From NCBI GenBank assembly GCA_902500805.1, contig CABVSA010000039.1, positions 1-32,626 on the forward strand: DNA of 32,626 nt, in the 5' to 3' direction. The translations under genes and the position numbers were made by a program. Below the pieces are notes generated by a model. The model searched no databases, was not told where the DNA came from, and worked only from the letters and a program-made list of their open reading frames with translations. Positions 9,901-17,800 of this stretch are shown here, piece after piece (the first letter of the stretch is position 1; every line of letters begins with the position of its first letter). Source of the DNA: an uncultured Nitrospira sp. (GTDB taxonomy: Bacteria; Nitrospirota; Nitrospiria; Nitrospirales; Nitrospiraceae).

Positions 9901-11677
9901 GTACCAATACAACGAGCCCAGCTTGCTCGATTCTAATAAGCACAGTAACCGCTTGAGCGGTACGCGAGTAGGCGAAGTCACAGAACACTATGGCTATGAC
10001 GTTCACGGCAATATGTTGGACATGCCGCATCTCGCGGAGATGACGTGGAATTTCAAGGATCAATTGCAGGCAGTCGATTTGGGTGGCGGTGGTCGGGCCT
10101 ATTACGTATATGACGCGAGTGGTCAGCGAGTACGGAAAGTTCAAGAACGCAACGGGGGTACTATAGAGGAGCGGATTTATCTAGGCGGGTTTGAAATCTA
10201 TCGCAAGCGTCTAGCCGGAGAAATCAAGTTTGAGCGGGAAACGCTGCATGTCATGGACGACAAGCAACGCATCGCGTTGATCGAGACCAAGACAGTTGAT
10301 ATCGCCTCACCTTTAACTCTTCAACCCTCACGCACTCGCTACCAATTCGGCAATCAGCTCGGCTCTGTATCGTTAGAATTAGATGGCACGGGGCAATTGA
10401 TTTCGTACGAGGAGTATTACCCATATGGCACGACGTCGTACCAGGCGGTCCGAAATGGACTGGAGGTTAGCGAAAAACGGTATCGATACACGGGCAAGGA
10501 GCGAGACGAAGAGACAGGGTTGTATTACCACGGGGCTCGCTACTACGCGCCATGGCTGGCGAGATGGATATCATCGGATCCCGGCGGGATGGTTGACGGT
10601 CCGAATCTTTACGGGTACGTCCGGTCGAATCCCATTGCCAATACGGATCCCACTGGGCGCGAGTGCAATCCCGAAATCGCAACGTGCGCTGACTCCTCTA
10701 TCGACCCGACGATTCCCAACGATAGCGTCTCGGCCAGCTCCTCTGAAGATCCATCGACTGCTGTGTGCTATGCGGATGAACCAACAACGTCTGATCCCAA
10801 CGATCCGTCGCAGTACGACAACTTTGAAGATTTCGAGGCAAACGCTGTCGGTCCCTGGACTCAGGAAGGGCTCGCAGCGGCGTGGGGGGAGCGGGACTGG
10901 GATCCCACCGATATAACGATTACCCCGCCGAGCTCCACCCCCGAACCGGAGCTTGCCCCGGAGGTGACATCTGAAACAGGTGCTGACACTGAGACGCCGG
11001 TAGATGACGATAGTGTCGGTGAGCCGGGCCTAGGGGAAAGCCTGATCCCCATTTGGGGGTCCGGCCGTGAATCAATCAATCACTTCCAACACGGCAACTA
11101 CGTGCGGGGTGTTTTCTGGGGCGCAATGGCCGTGAGCGATGTCTTCCTAGTAAAATCGCTGGTCGTCGGCGGCGGAAAACTATTGTTCCGCGGCGGTGCC
11201 AGCGTTGTCGCACACGCTGCTCCTGAAGTCGCTGCACACGCAGCACCCGAGGTTGCAGCTCACGCGGCACCAGAAGTGGCGGCGCATACCGCACCTACAG
11301 TCACCGCCCACACTGCCGCAAACGTGACAGCGCATGCGACTGCAACCGCCGCCGCTGGTGGTGGGAACGTCGTCTATCACTCGGTTGTTGATGGCCGAAC
11401 GATATACATCGGCATCACCAACAACCTGGAACGGCGTGCCGCAGAGCATCTTGCTGGAAAGGGAATCGTCATTGACGCTATACCTGGCCTCGCAAATCTC
11501 TCGCGGGCGGACGCACGAGCGGTTGAACAGGTGCTGATCGAGTTCCATCGTCTGAGCAAGAATGGCGGTACGCTGATAAACAAGATCAACAGTATTGCGA
11601 GAACAAACCCGCGATACGCTGCCGCGATTGTTAGAGGACGTCAGATCCTGCAACAGGTCGGGTATCCTGGATTTTAG
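3941..11677 (+). CDS. Fused Tc toxin TcB-TcC protein with C-terminal GIY-YIG nuclease payload
   Basis: A protein of about 2578 aa. Residues about 20-300 are an SpvB/TcB domain (GAIRGMGEKFAANPVTGTGS, FGFGWSLSLPSITRKT). About 430-710 hold six FG-GAP/VCBS-like repeats (DLNGDGLADIL, DMSGDGLTDLV). About 720-1010 match the TcB middle domains (VERVTTY-like, YHHGYFDGVEREFRGFG). About 1600-2240 are YD/RHS repeats ending in the RHS core (GKERDEETGLYYHGARYY, then DPTG at 2236-2239). In Tc toxins TcB and TcC form a cocoon, and the RHS aspartyl protease releases the hypervariable C-terminus. Here that C-terminus has a long acidic linker, a GSGRESINHF pre-toxin-like hydrophobic segment (about 2367-2420), five 8-aa repeats, and a GIY-YIG domain (VYH 2478-2480, YIG 2489-2491, R2498, E2529, N2547). 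GTG 3941 is chosen because AGGGAG (3927-3932) lies 8 bases upstream. TcB and TcC are usually separate genes. Confidence 0.9.
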   Translation: MAETKEKGPSTKEASEKSFQVAAPTISLPKGGGAIRGMGEKFAANPVTGTGSMTVPIAASPGRSGFGPNLSLSYDSGSGNGPFGFGWSLSLPSITRKTEKGLPRYQDAEESDVFILSGAEDLVPALEESCGNWHRQRFERAIDGRRYCIDRYRPRIEGLFARIERWTNLDDSTDICWRSISKDNITTWYGKTSESRIADPADSTRVFSWLICESYDDKGNAIRYQYQPEDSAGLDQCFPHEKNRTALGRSANRYLKRIQYGNCPSRLVQPDLNKLSWLFEVVFDYDEDHWQALPTQPGEHEYVHATLNSTHPWPSRQDPFSSYRAGFEVRTYRLCHRVLMFHHFPEELGVQDYLVRSTEFTYRQSPIASFLTAVTQSGYTRQPDGRYLRKSLPPLEFEYSQAIVHDEIKEIPAKSLENLPYGLDGSRYQWVDLDGEGASGILTEQGNAWFYKPNWGDGKFGPVETILLKPSLAALGSGRQQLLDLAGDGQLDVVQFGDAVPGFFERTPDQKWESFKTFAHLPELDWAQPNLEFVDLNGDGLADILVTEDEVMTWYPSLAEDGFGQAERVFKPHDEEAGPRLVMADGTQSIYLADMSGDGLTDLVRIRNGEVCYWPNLGYGKFGSKVTMDGSPWFDLPDLFDQRRIRVADIDGSGNTDIIYLHGEGVRLYFNRSGNGWSEPRTLTHFPQIDNLADVTTVDLLGNGTACLVWSSALPGNASRPMRFIDLMGGQKPHLLVLTVNNLGAETQVQYAPSTKFYFADKQSGKPWLTKLPFPVHVIERVTTYDHISRNRFVTRYTYHHGYFDGVEREFRGFGRVDQLDTEEFAALTQSGAFPIGDNIDAASHVPPVLTKTWFHTGIYLGRDRMSNFFAGLLDHDDVGEYYREPGLTDEQARALLLPDTILPDGLTPEEEREACRSLKGSMLRQEVYALDGSDKQEHPYTVSEQNFTVKCLQPEAGNRYAVFFTHPREALTYRYERNPVDPRVQHALTLEVDRFGNVLKQAAIGYGRRQPDPTLAPEDRNKQTQIFTTYNENAVTNAVETDDDYRAPLASETKTYEVTGVALASGQVRFSFEAMLAEGSGAIPILYEQNPTPNLHEKRLIEQVRTLYRHNDLTRSLPLGQLEALALPFESYKLAFTAGLLKQVYVRNGQDLLPNPADVLGGGGPDRGGYVDLDGNLHWWIPSGRMFLSRGSMDTPAQELAYARQHFFLPQRYCDPFHTETLSTEILVTFDTHDLLMTESQDALQNRVRAQNDYRVFAPKLMTDLNGNRSAVEFDILGMVAGTAVMGKEGETVGDRLDASFQTDLTQQQLDAFMAGPRQPASNQDEGEASPIVHDLLRTATTRFLYDLDRFMRIGEPPFAATLARETHVSDLRPGQRTKIQVSLSYSDGFGREIQKKVPAEPGPTPQRDANGKIIIGANGQPVMTANVASPRWVGSGWTVFNNKGKPVRQYEPFFTDRHTHEFETRIGVSPVLFYDPVERVVATLHPNHTWEKVVFDPWWQESWDVNDTVLEADPSADPDLSAFFQRLVQVEYVPTWHALRTEVAHAALFAAQYPDAAVRANETAAAKKTEVHGATPSVAYADSLGRSFLTVAHNRFVRNDSTVEEKYVTRVVLDIEGNQREIIDAKERAVMRYDYDMLGNRIHQTSMEAGERWMLNDVAGKPIYAWNSRGHRFRIEYDPLRRSVRAFVTGSGSDGSSQEILYERTLYGEAQGEAKNHRSRVYQVHDCAGVMTSEVYDFKGNLLHSSRRLAQDYKSTPDWAREPLLEEETFSSHTFYDALNRPITLTTPDKSVIQPTYNEANLLNALKVNLRGAESATALVNNVNYDAKGQREHIEIGNGTRTEYTYDEKTFRLTHLKTLRGHTALQDLSYTYDPAGNITHIRDEAQQIIYFRNKRVEPSTDYIYDAIYRLVQATGREHLGQGADTCSFGPTPTSHNDQPRVGLLYPGDGQAMGIYQELYEYDQVGNFLRLLHQGADPQHAGWTRMYQYNEPSLLDSNKHSNRLSGTRVGEVTEHYGYDVHGNMLDMPHLAEMTWNFKDQLQAVDLGGGGRAYYVYDASGQRVRKVQERNGGTIEERIYLGGFEIYRKRLAGEIKFERETLHVMDDKQRIALIETKTVDIASPLTLQPSRTRYQFGNQLGSVSLELDGTGQLISYEEYYPYGTTSYQAVRNGLEVSEKRYRYTGKERDEETGLYYHGARYYAPWLARWISSDPGGMVDGPNLYGYVRSNPIANTDPTGRECNPEIATCADSSIDPTIPNDSVSASSSEDPSTAVCYADEPTTSDPNDPSQYDNFEDFEANAVGPWTQEGLAAAWGERDWDPTDITITPPSSTPEPELAPEVTSETGADTETPVDDDSVGEPGLGESLIPIWGSGRESINHFQHGNYVRGVFWGAMAVSDVFLVKSLVVGGGKLLFRGGASVVAHAAPEVAAHAAPEVAAHAAPEVAAHTAPTVTAHTAANVTAHATATAAAGGGNVVYHSVVDGRTIYIGITNNLERRAAEHLAGKGIVIDAIPGLANLSRADARAVEQVLIEFHRLSKNGGTLINKINSIARTNPRYAAAIVRGRQILQQVGYPGF
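11216..11335 (+). repeat. Five tandem 24-bp / 8-aa repeats in the toxin linker
   Basis: Five consecutive 24-base units encode AAPEVAAH, AAPEVAAH, AAPEVAAH, TAPTVTAH and TAANVTAH (residues about 2426-2465), just before the GIY-YIG domain. The three identical peptide units use different synonymous codons (for example GCTCCTGAAGTC, GCACCCGAGGTT and GCACCAGAAGTG), so they are not recent copies. The segment is probably a flexible or helical linker. Confidence 0.85.
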
Positions 11678-11703
11678 GAAAAAGTAAAGAAAGGGATGCG
11701 AGC

Positions 11704-12165
11704 ATGACTAGACCAAAGATTGGCGACGTTATCGAGATCGACACTGGTCAAGGACTCGCTTATGCGCACTATTCGCACCAGCATGCAATGTATGGAGCGT
11801 TGCTGCGCGTGTTTGCAGACCTGAAGACAGAGAGGCCCGCCGATCTTGTGGGTGTGGTTGTAAGAAAACCGACGTTCCTCACCTTCTTTCCCCTCGCTGC
11901 TGCCTTAAAGCGAAAAATCGTGTCAATTGCCGGACATGTGCCACTGCCAGAATATGCGAAACAGTTCCCGACCTTTCGGGCTGGAGTTGTGGATCCCCGG
12001 ACAGGACGAGTTGCTCAATGGTGGTTGTGGGATGGGGAGAAAGAAGTTCGAGGGGGTCCCCTGACAGCTGAGATACGGTGTCTGCCCATTAGAGGTGTGT
12101 GGAATGACACGCTTCTCAAGGAACGCATTCTCTCCGGCTGGACCCCCGAGAACGACCCGACATGA
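11704..12165 (+). CDS. Probable immunity protein for the GIY-YIG toxin (Imm26-like)
   Basis: A 153-aa soluble protein without signal peptide or membrane segment. It begins 26 bases after the toxin stop with AAAGGGATG as ribosome binding site. The N-terminus KIGDVIEIDTGQGLAYAHYS resembles, from memory, the 'iGdvfeIpl.dG.yaYg' opening of Imm26-type polymorphic-toxin immunity proteins. The rest (GVVVRKPTFLTFFPL, WWLWDGEKEVRG) adds no motif I can name. Position, size and spacing are those of a cognate immunity gene directly behind an RHS toxin tip. If right, it would bind and block the nuclease in the producer cytoplasm. The family is unverified, and the immunity role rests mainly on context. Confidence 0.6.
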   Translation: MTRPKIGDVIEIDTGQGLAYAHYSHQHAMYGALLRVFADLKTERPADLVGVVVRKPTFLTFFPLAAALKRKIVSIAGHVPLPEYAKQFPTFRAGVVDPRTGRVAQWWLWDGEKEVRGGPLTAEIRCLPIRGVWNDTLLKERILSGWTPENDPT

Positions 12166-12213
12166 AGTTGTTGAGACGCTGAATATGGACCAGGTCACTA
12201 GAGAGGTGTCCAA

Positions 12214-12411
12214 ATGCCACAAGTAATTCTCATCCGCCTCGTGCCAATGAAGCCAACCGACGGCGCCACGTTCAGCAGCTATCTGACCAACCTGTCGATC
12301 CACGCGTTCGACCTGTCATTCGGTAACTCGGTAGATGGCACGCTGGTCGAGAGAAAACAGGGGGGCAGGAATCATTACCTGAGTGAACAAGTAACGGGAG
12401 AAACACTATGA
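12214..12411 (+). CDS. 65-aa protein resembling the TcA N-terminus (truncated duplicate)
   Basis: The sequence starts MPQVILIRLVPMKPTDGATF and continues SSYLTNLSIHAFDLSFGNS. The large TcA downstream starts MPSVLVIRLHPVEPVN, then FSEYLDGLTIAAHEVSF, so about sixteen residues align in register. The similarity fades after about 45 residues (GTLVERKQGGRNHYLSEQ) and the frame ends at TGA 12409-12411. The ribosome binding site GAGAGG before ATG 12214 is good, so it may still be translated. It is most simply a leftover of a duplicated or replaced tcA gene. A small stand-alone N-terminal-domain protein that pairs with TcA is the alternative. Confidence 0.55.
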   Translation: MPQVILIRLVPMKPTDGATFSSYLTNLSIHAFDLSFGNSVDGTLVERKQGGRNHYLSEQVTGETL

Positions 12412-12473
12412 AAACCAAAGGGCAGCAACGGCATACGTTCTTTCTCAATGACAACGTCTTTAAGGCTGTTTAG
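12408..12473 (+). CDS. Tiny coupled ORF (21 aa), probably a remnant
   Basis: An ATG at 12408 overlaps the stop of the preceding ORF (ATGA), and GGGAG sits upstream. The peptide MKTKGQQRHTFFLNDNVFKA plus one residue ends at TAG 12471-12473. No family is recognised. The ordered overlaps suggest a coupled series of small ORFs or pieces of a former larger gene. Confidence 0.25.
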   Translation: MKTKGQQRHTFFLNDNVFKAV

Positions 12474-12492
12474 GAGCGACGGAGTATCAAAA

Positions 12493-12567
12493 ATGAAGCA
12501 TATAGTAGTGCGGATCCATGGCAATCAAGTAAGGGACATCAGAACTGAGGGGCCTGGACGATGTTGA
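12493..12567 (+). CDS. Tiny ORF (24 aa) overlapping the GH46-like gene start
   Basis: This ORF starts at ATG 12493 and reads MKHIVVRIHGNQVRDIRTEG plus four residues. Its TGA at 12565-12567 runs a few bases into the next gene, which starts at 12561. The opening (I-V-V-R-I-H) faintly recalls the MPxVxxIRL start of the TcA-type N-terminus. It may be a translational coupler or a remnant. The call is weak. Confidence 0.2.
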   Translation: MKHIVVRIHGNQVRDIRTEGPGRC

Positions 12568-13493
12568 CACAAACGCAAAAGAAGACTGCAGAGAGCATTG
12601 TGAATATCTTTGAAACGAGCGAAGTCTTGGGCAACTACGGCCAAGTCACGCTGATTCCTGGCGATACAGGGCATCTCACCTTTGGACGATCTCAGACGAC
12701 CTTAGGATCCGGCAATCTGTACAAACTGCTCAAGCGGTATTGTGACCACAGTGGAGCGCGATTTGGAGAGCGGCTGGAGCCCTACCTGCCACGCTGCAAG
12801 CGGAAAGATACTGAGCTTGACGAGGATGTGAAACTGCACAATGTGCTGCGTGCCAGTGCCGATGATGTCGTGATGCGTGACACCCAGGATGAGTTCTTCG
12901 ATCAGGAATACTGGCAACCGGCCGCTGCCGCCGCGGACAAATTAGGGCTGGTCAGTCCGCTGAGTGTCGCGGTGGTGTACGACAGTTTCATTCACGGCTC
13001 GTGGATGCGGATGCGTGATCGGACGATCGGCAAGGTTGGGACGGTGACTGAAGCCGGTGAGCAGCGATGGGTACAGACCTATGTCAAAACGCGCCGCGCG
13101 TGGCTGGCCGGCCACTCACGTGGTGACCTCCACGCGACTGTGTACCGGATGGATGCGTTTCAGCGGCTCATCGAGAACGATCAATGGCAGTTAAGCCTTC
13201 CCTTGGTCGTTCGTGACAAAGAAATCTCGGAAGCCACCTTGTCGGCGACACCTCCGGGTTGTTACGTCGGCCCACAGCCCGGAAGCCGCATCCTCGCGTT
13301 GCAGCAGCCACTGCCGCGTGGACTGGATGTGCGTCTGGTCCAGCTCGGCTTATCAGACCGGGGGATTGATATCAGGGCCGATGGGATTTTTGGATCGGCC
13401 TCGCAACGTTGCGTGAAGGAGTACCAAGCCTCCAACGGACTGCCCGTGACGGGAGTCGCGGATATTGATCTCATTGCCCAATTAACGGGGTGA
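12561..13493 (+). CDS. GH46 chitosanase-like glycosidase with C-terminal peptidoglycan-binding domain
   Basis: A 310-aa protein. Residues about 5-235 resemble GH46 chitosanases: SIVNIFETSEVLGNYGQV, then GDTGHLTFGRSQTT, which would place the catalytic acid at E18 and the base at D35 (as in 'FE...DGRGYTAGR'). Residues about 245-310 form a PG_binding_1-type domain (LALQQPLPRGLDVRLVQLGL, GIFGSASQRCVKEYQASNGL, PVTGVADIDL). No signal peptide is visible, so export would need lysis or another route, as for phage-like endolysins. Inside a Tc locus it may help toxin release or attack chitosan-like or peptidoglycan glycans of a target. The substrate is unknown. The same frame stays open for 35 codons past the TGA. 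Confidence 0.7.
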   Translation: MLTQTQKKTAESIVNIFETSEVLGNYGQVTLIPGDTGHLTFGRSQTTLGSGNLYKLLKRYCDHSGARFGERLEPYLPRCKRKDTELDEDVKLHNVLRASADDVVMRDTQDEFFDQEYWQPAAAAADKLGLVSPLSVAVVYDSFIHGSWMRMRDRTIGKVGTVTEAGEQRWVQTYVKTRRAWLAGHSRGDLHATVYRMDAFQRLIENDQWQLSLPLVVRDKEISEATLSATPPGCYVGPQPGSRILALQQPLPRGLDVRLVQLGLSDRGIDIRADGIFGSASQRCVKEYQASNGLPVTGVADIDLIAQLTG

Positions 13494-14820
<1,327 letters not shown>

Positions 14821-14850
14821 CTAACTGAGCCCCAGCAAGGGAGAATTACC

Positions 14851-17800
14851 ATGCCTTCAGTACTCGTCATTCGTCTTCACCCAGTTGAGCCTGTCAACGT
14901 CGATCCAGTTACTGGATCAGGCTTTTCGGAGTATTTAGATGGGCTTACGATTGCTGCCCATGAAGTGTCATTCACCCAGCCCGCCGGCGGTGGGCCCGCC
15001 TTTGGAACGGCGAGCTATATCGCTCCCGCCTTACGTCCGAATCCGTCGACAAACCCAAGACCCAATCACGATCCGAACAATCGGATCACGCAGCATTTTA
15101 GCCTCACGTCAGTTGGTCCCCCCCCCATTCTGAGACGAGAGTTTCAGGCAATCGCCACAGCTGTGATTCAAATTCCGGATGCACCTGCTGGAGGCGAGTT
15201 TCGGACAGCTGATATTCGCCTGGTAATCACACGCGGTGCTAACGAGTTTGTGCATAAACAAATCTACTACAACGTTCCGGTTGCTCCAGCGCCAATACCC
15301 ATGGATCCGAACGATTTCCCTGGGCTTCAACCCATTAGCCTCCATCTGGCGTTGCCATCCTCTGGGCAACAACTCGATACAACGGTTCTCGTACCGGCGG
15401 ATGGCACGGCACCGAATTTTGGTCGACTGCGCCAGGCAGTTGAGACGGTCCTTAATGCCGAACCAGGCAACACAGGGGGCATTGCCGACCTCACGCGAGA
15501 GCGGTGTAAACACATTGCCTATGAACTCATTTGGGACCGAATGGCTTATCCACTGCCGCTGCCTAAACGGTCGCTCGAGGAACTCTACACTGGATCACAC
15601 GACCCCGGTAGTGATGAGGATCGTGACCGGCGGATCTTTGAAGGCGATTTACTTACCTATTATACGAAGCACAATAACGAAGCCGATCGACTGGCGAACT
15701 TTGTGTTTTCTCTATCTGCAGCAATCTGGTGTGAGCAGCAAAGTCAGCGGGCCGCACGAGTTGGCTTCTACTTCCCTGCCGTGCCGGGCCAGCCAAGCCG
15801 TGAAGCCAAGGTGATTCTCACAGGCACGGGACCGGCAATGGACCCCGTCTTCCGGGTTCCGGCTGAATACTTCTATGCCCTGACAGCCATCTTGCCACCA
15901 CAGGTCGCTCGTGAGCAACGATTCACTATGGTCTTGCTCGATTCGGAAGCTCAAACTGTCACTAATCTCGAAGCCGCGATCGCTGATGGAGTATTAGCTG
16001 AGCCTCCTGGAGTGAATCGGTTCCAAGCGGCGCGCCGCTTTCGGGCTCTCGGTCTCGTAGGTGAAACAGGTACACAAGAATGCCGGGTGACACCAGCAAC
16101 ACCAGCCCATACGTTGATTACCAATTGGCTGAATTTTGTCGGGGCAGACATTAGCCAGTTCTGGGCAGCGTTACCAGCAGGCGATATCACTGGACATTTG
16201 GATTTGGTCCTGTGTGCGGTGACCCATGCCCATGCTCCATTGGAGGCGGCCATCAAGGCGCCGCCTTTCAACGTGAGTAGCGCAATCGCTTTAAAGGCTA
16301 AGACCAGTGGAGAATGGGAAGCCCTGCTGAATCCAAATCCGGCTCTCCTACCAGAGTTTACAAAACCCGGCACAACAGAAGAACGAACGCAAGCCTTTAT
16401 CCGGCACCTGCGGAGGTTTTTTGATGTGACAACCAGCGTAGGTGCTCCACCTACCCCGACGGTTGACGCTCCGCCACTCCTGCGCCGCGCGGCTCAGGAT
16501 CCACTCCAGCAGTTCGTTGATGCCTACAACGCGCGCTCCGCCGGCCCAGACTTTTTATTCGGTGCGAGTTGGAATGAGGGACATTTTCAGGCCGCGCTCA
16601 ACGATGTCTTCCCCAATGACAATCAGGCTCGAGCCTGGCTCGAGCAAACAATCCGTACGATCGGCGAGCTCTATCAGGCGGCGGATGTAGGACTGCCCGA
16701 TGAGTTACAGTTCTCAGTTGCCGAAGCTCTCTATGCGCGGGGCTTTACGAGCGGTCTAGACATTCGGCAGCTGTCCGCTCAAGAGTTTCAGGAAGCGCTC
16801 ACCGGGACTGTAGCTTTTGAACATGCATCGGACATTTATGAAAATGCAGGTGGGGAGGACCTCCCAGGTGACCCAGAGGGTGAGGGATTTCAACCCATCA
16901 ATTCCGACGGCACCCTGACCAACTGCATCCCGCCTCCACATCTCTCGCCGCTTGGACCGATCGCGTACCTCCACGAGATAATCAAGCTTTCCGAGGGCTC
17001 GACGTGCGGTGAGCCTTTCCCGCCTCTCGACACTGTTATTGATGATGGAGAGATTCTCTCCGGCGGGAACATCAATGATCACATGCACGGGCGCTGCAAG
17101 TCATCCGGCGATCTCTTGGCAACCCGCACAAATCTGGAGATACCGTTACCGCTTATTGACTTGGTCAACGAGTGTCTCGAAGCTGTTACTGCTGCTTTGC
17201 CGGCGCATCCTACCGGTGCATATAACACTGCTAGCGGTGAGTTTGCTGGTCACAAGCTTCGTCCGCTTAGTTCGAATGGAGGTGGGACAAACGAGGACGT
17301 GGAGTTCCACCACAATCCCATGGTTCTGTTTGAAGCCTTACCGGAACATTCCTCTCCTGCTACTCCTGTCAAGAAACCGGCTGCGTACGACAAGCTCAAG
17401 GAGGACTTCACTGCTCCGCAATTACCATATTCCCAGCCATTGGACATTTGCCGCGCTAATCTTCGGCAACTCCGCACCAGCCGGTACGCCGTGATGCGGA
17501 GATACCGTAAAGACATCACGGAGCTCGTCCTCGATCCTGTCAACGAGCCAGCTGACTTTCAGCGCCATCTCTGGCGCTACCCAGTCCGCATAGAGATCGC
17601 GCGGGAATATCTTGGTATCACGCCGGAAGAATATGAGCTGCTGTTTACACAGGACATAGCAGTGGTTCCAACCGAAGGGAAACTGTTGCTCCGGGAACTC
17701 TACGGGTTCCCGTCAGATACGCTTGGCGGCGAGGCTTGGTTCGATGTCGTGGCTAAACTGTCTGAGTTCCTTACGCGACTCGGCCTGACCTACTGTCAGT

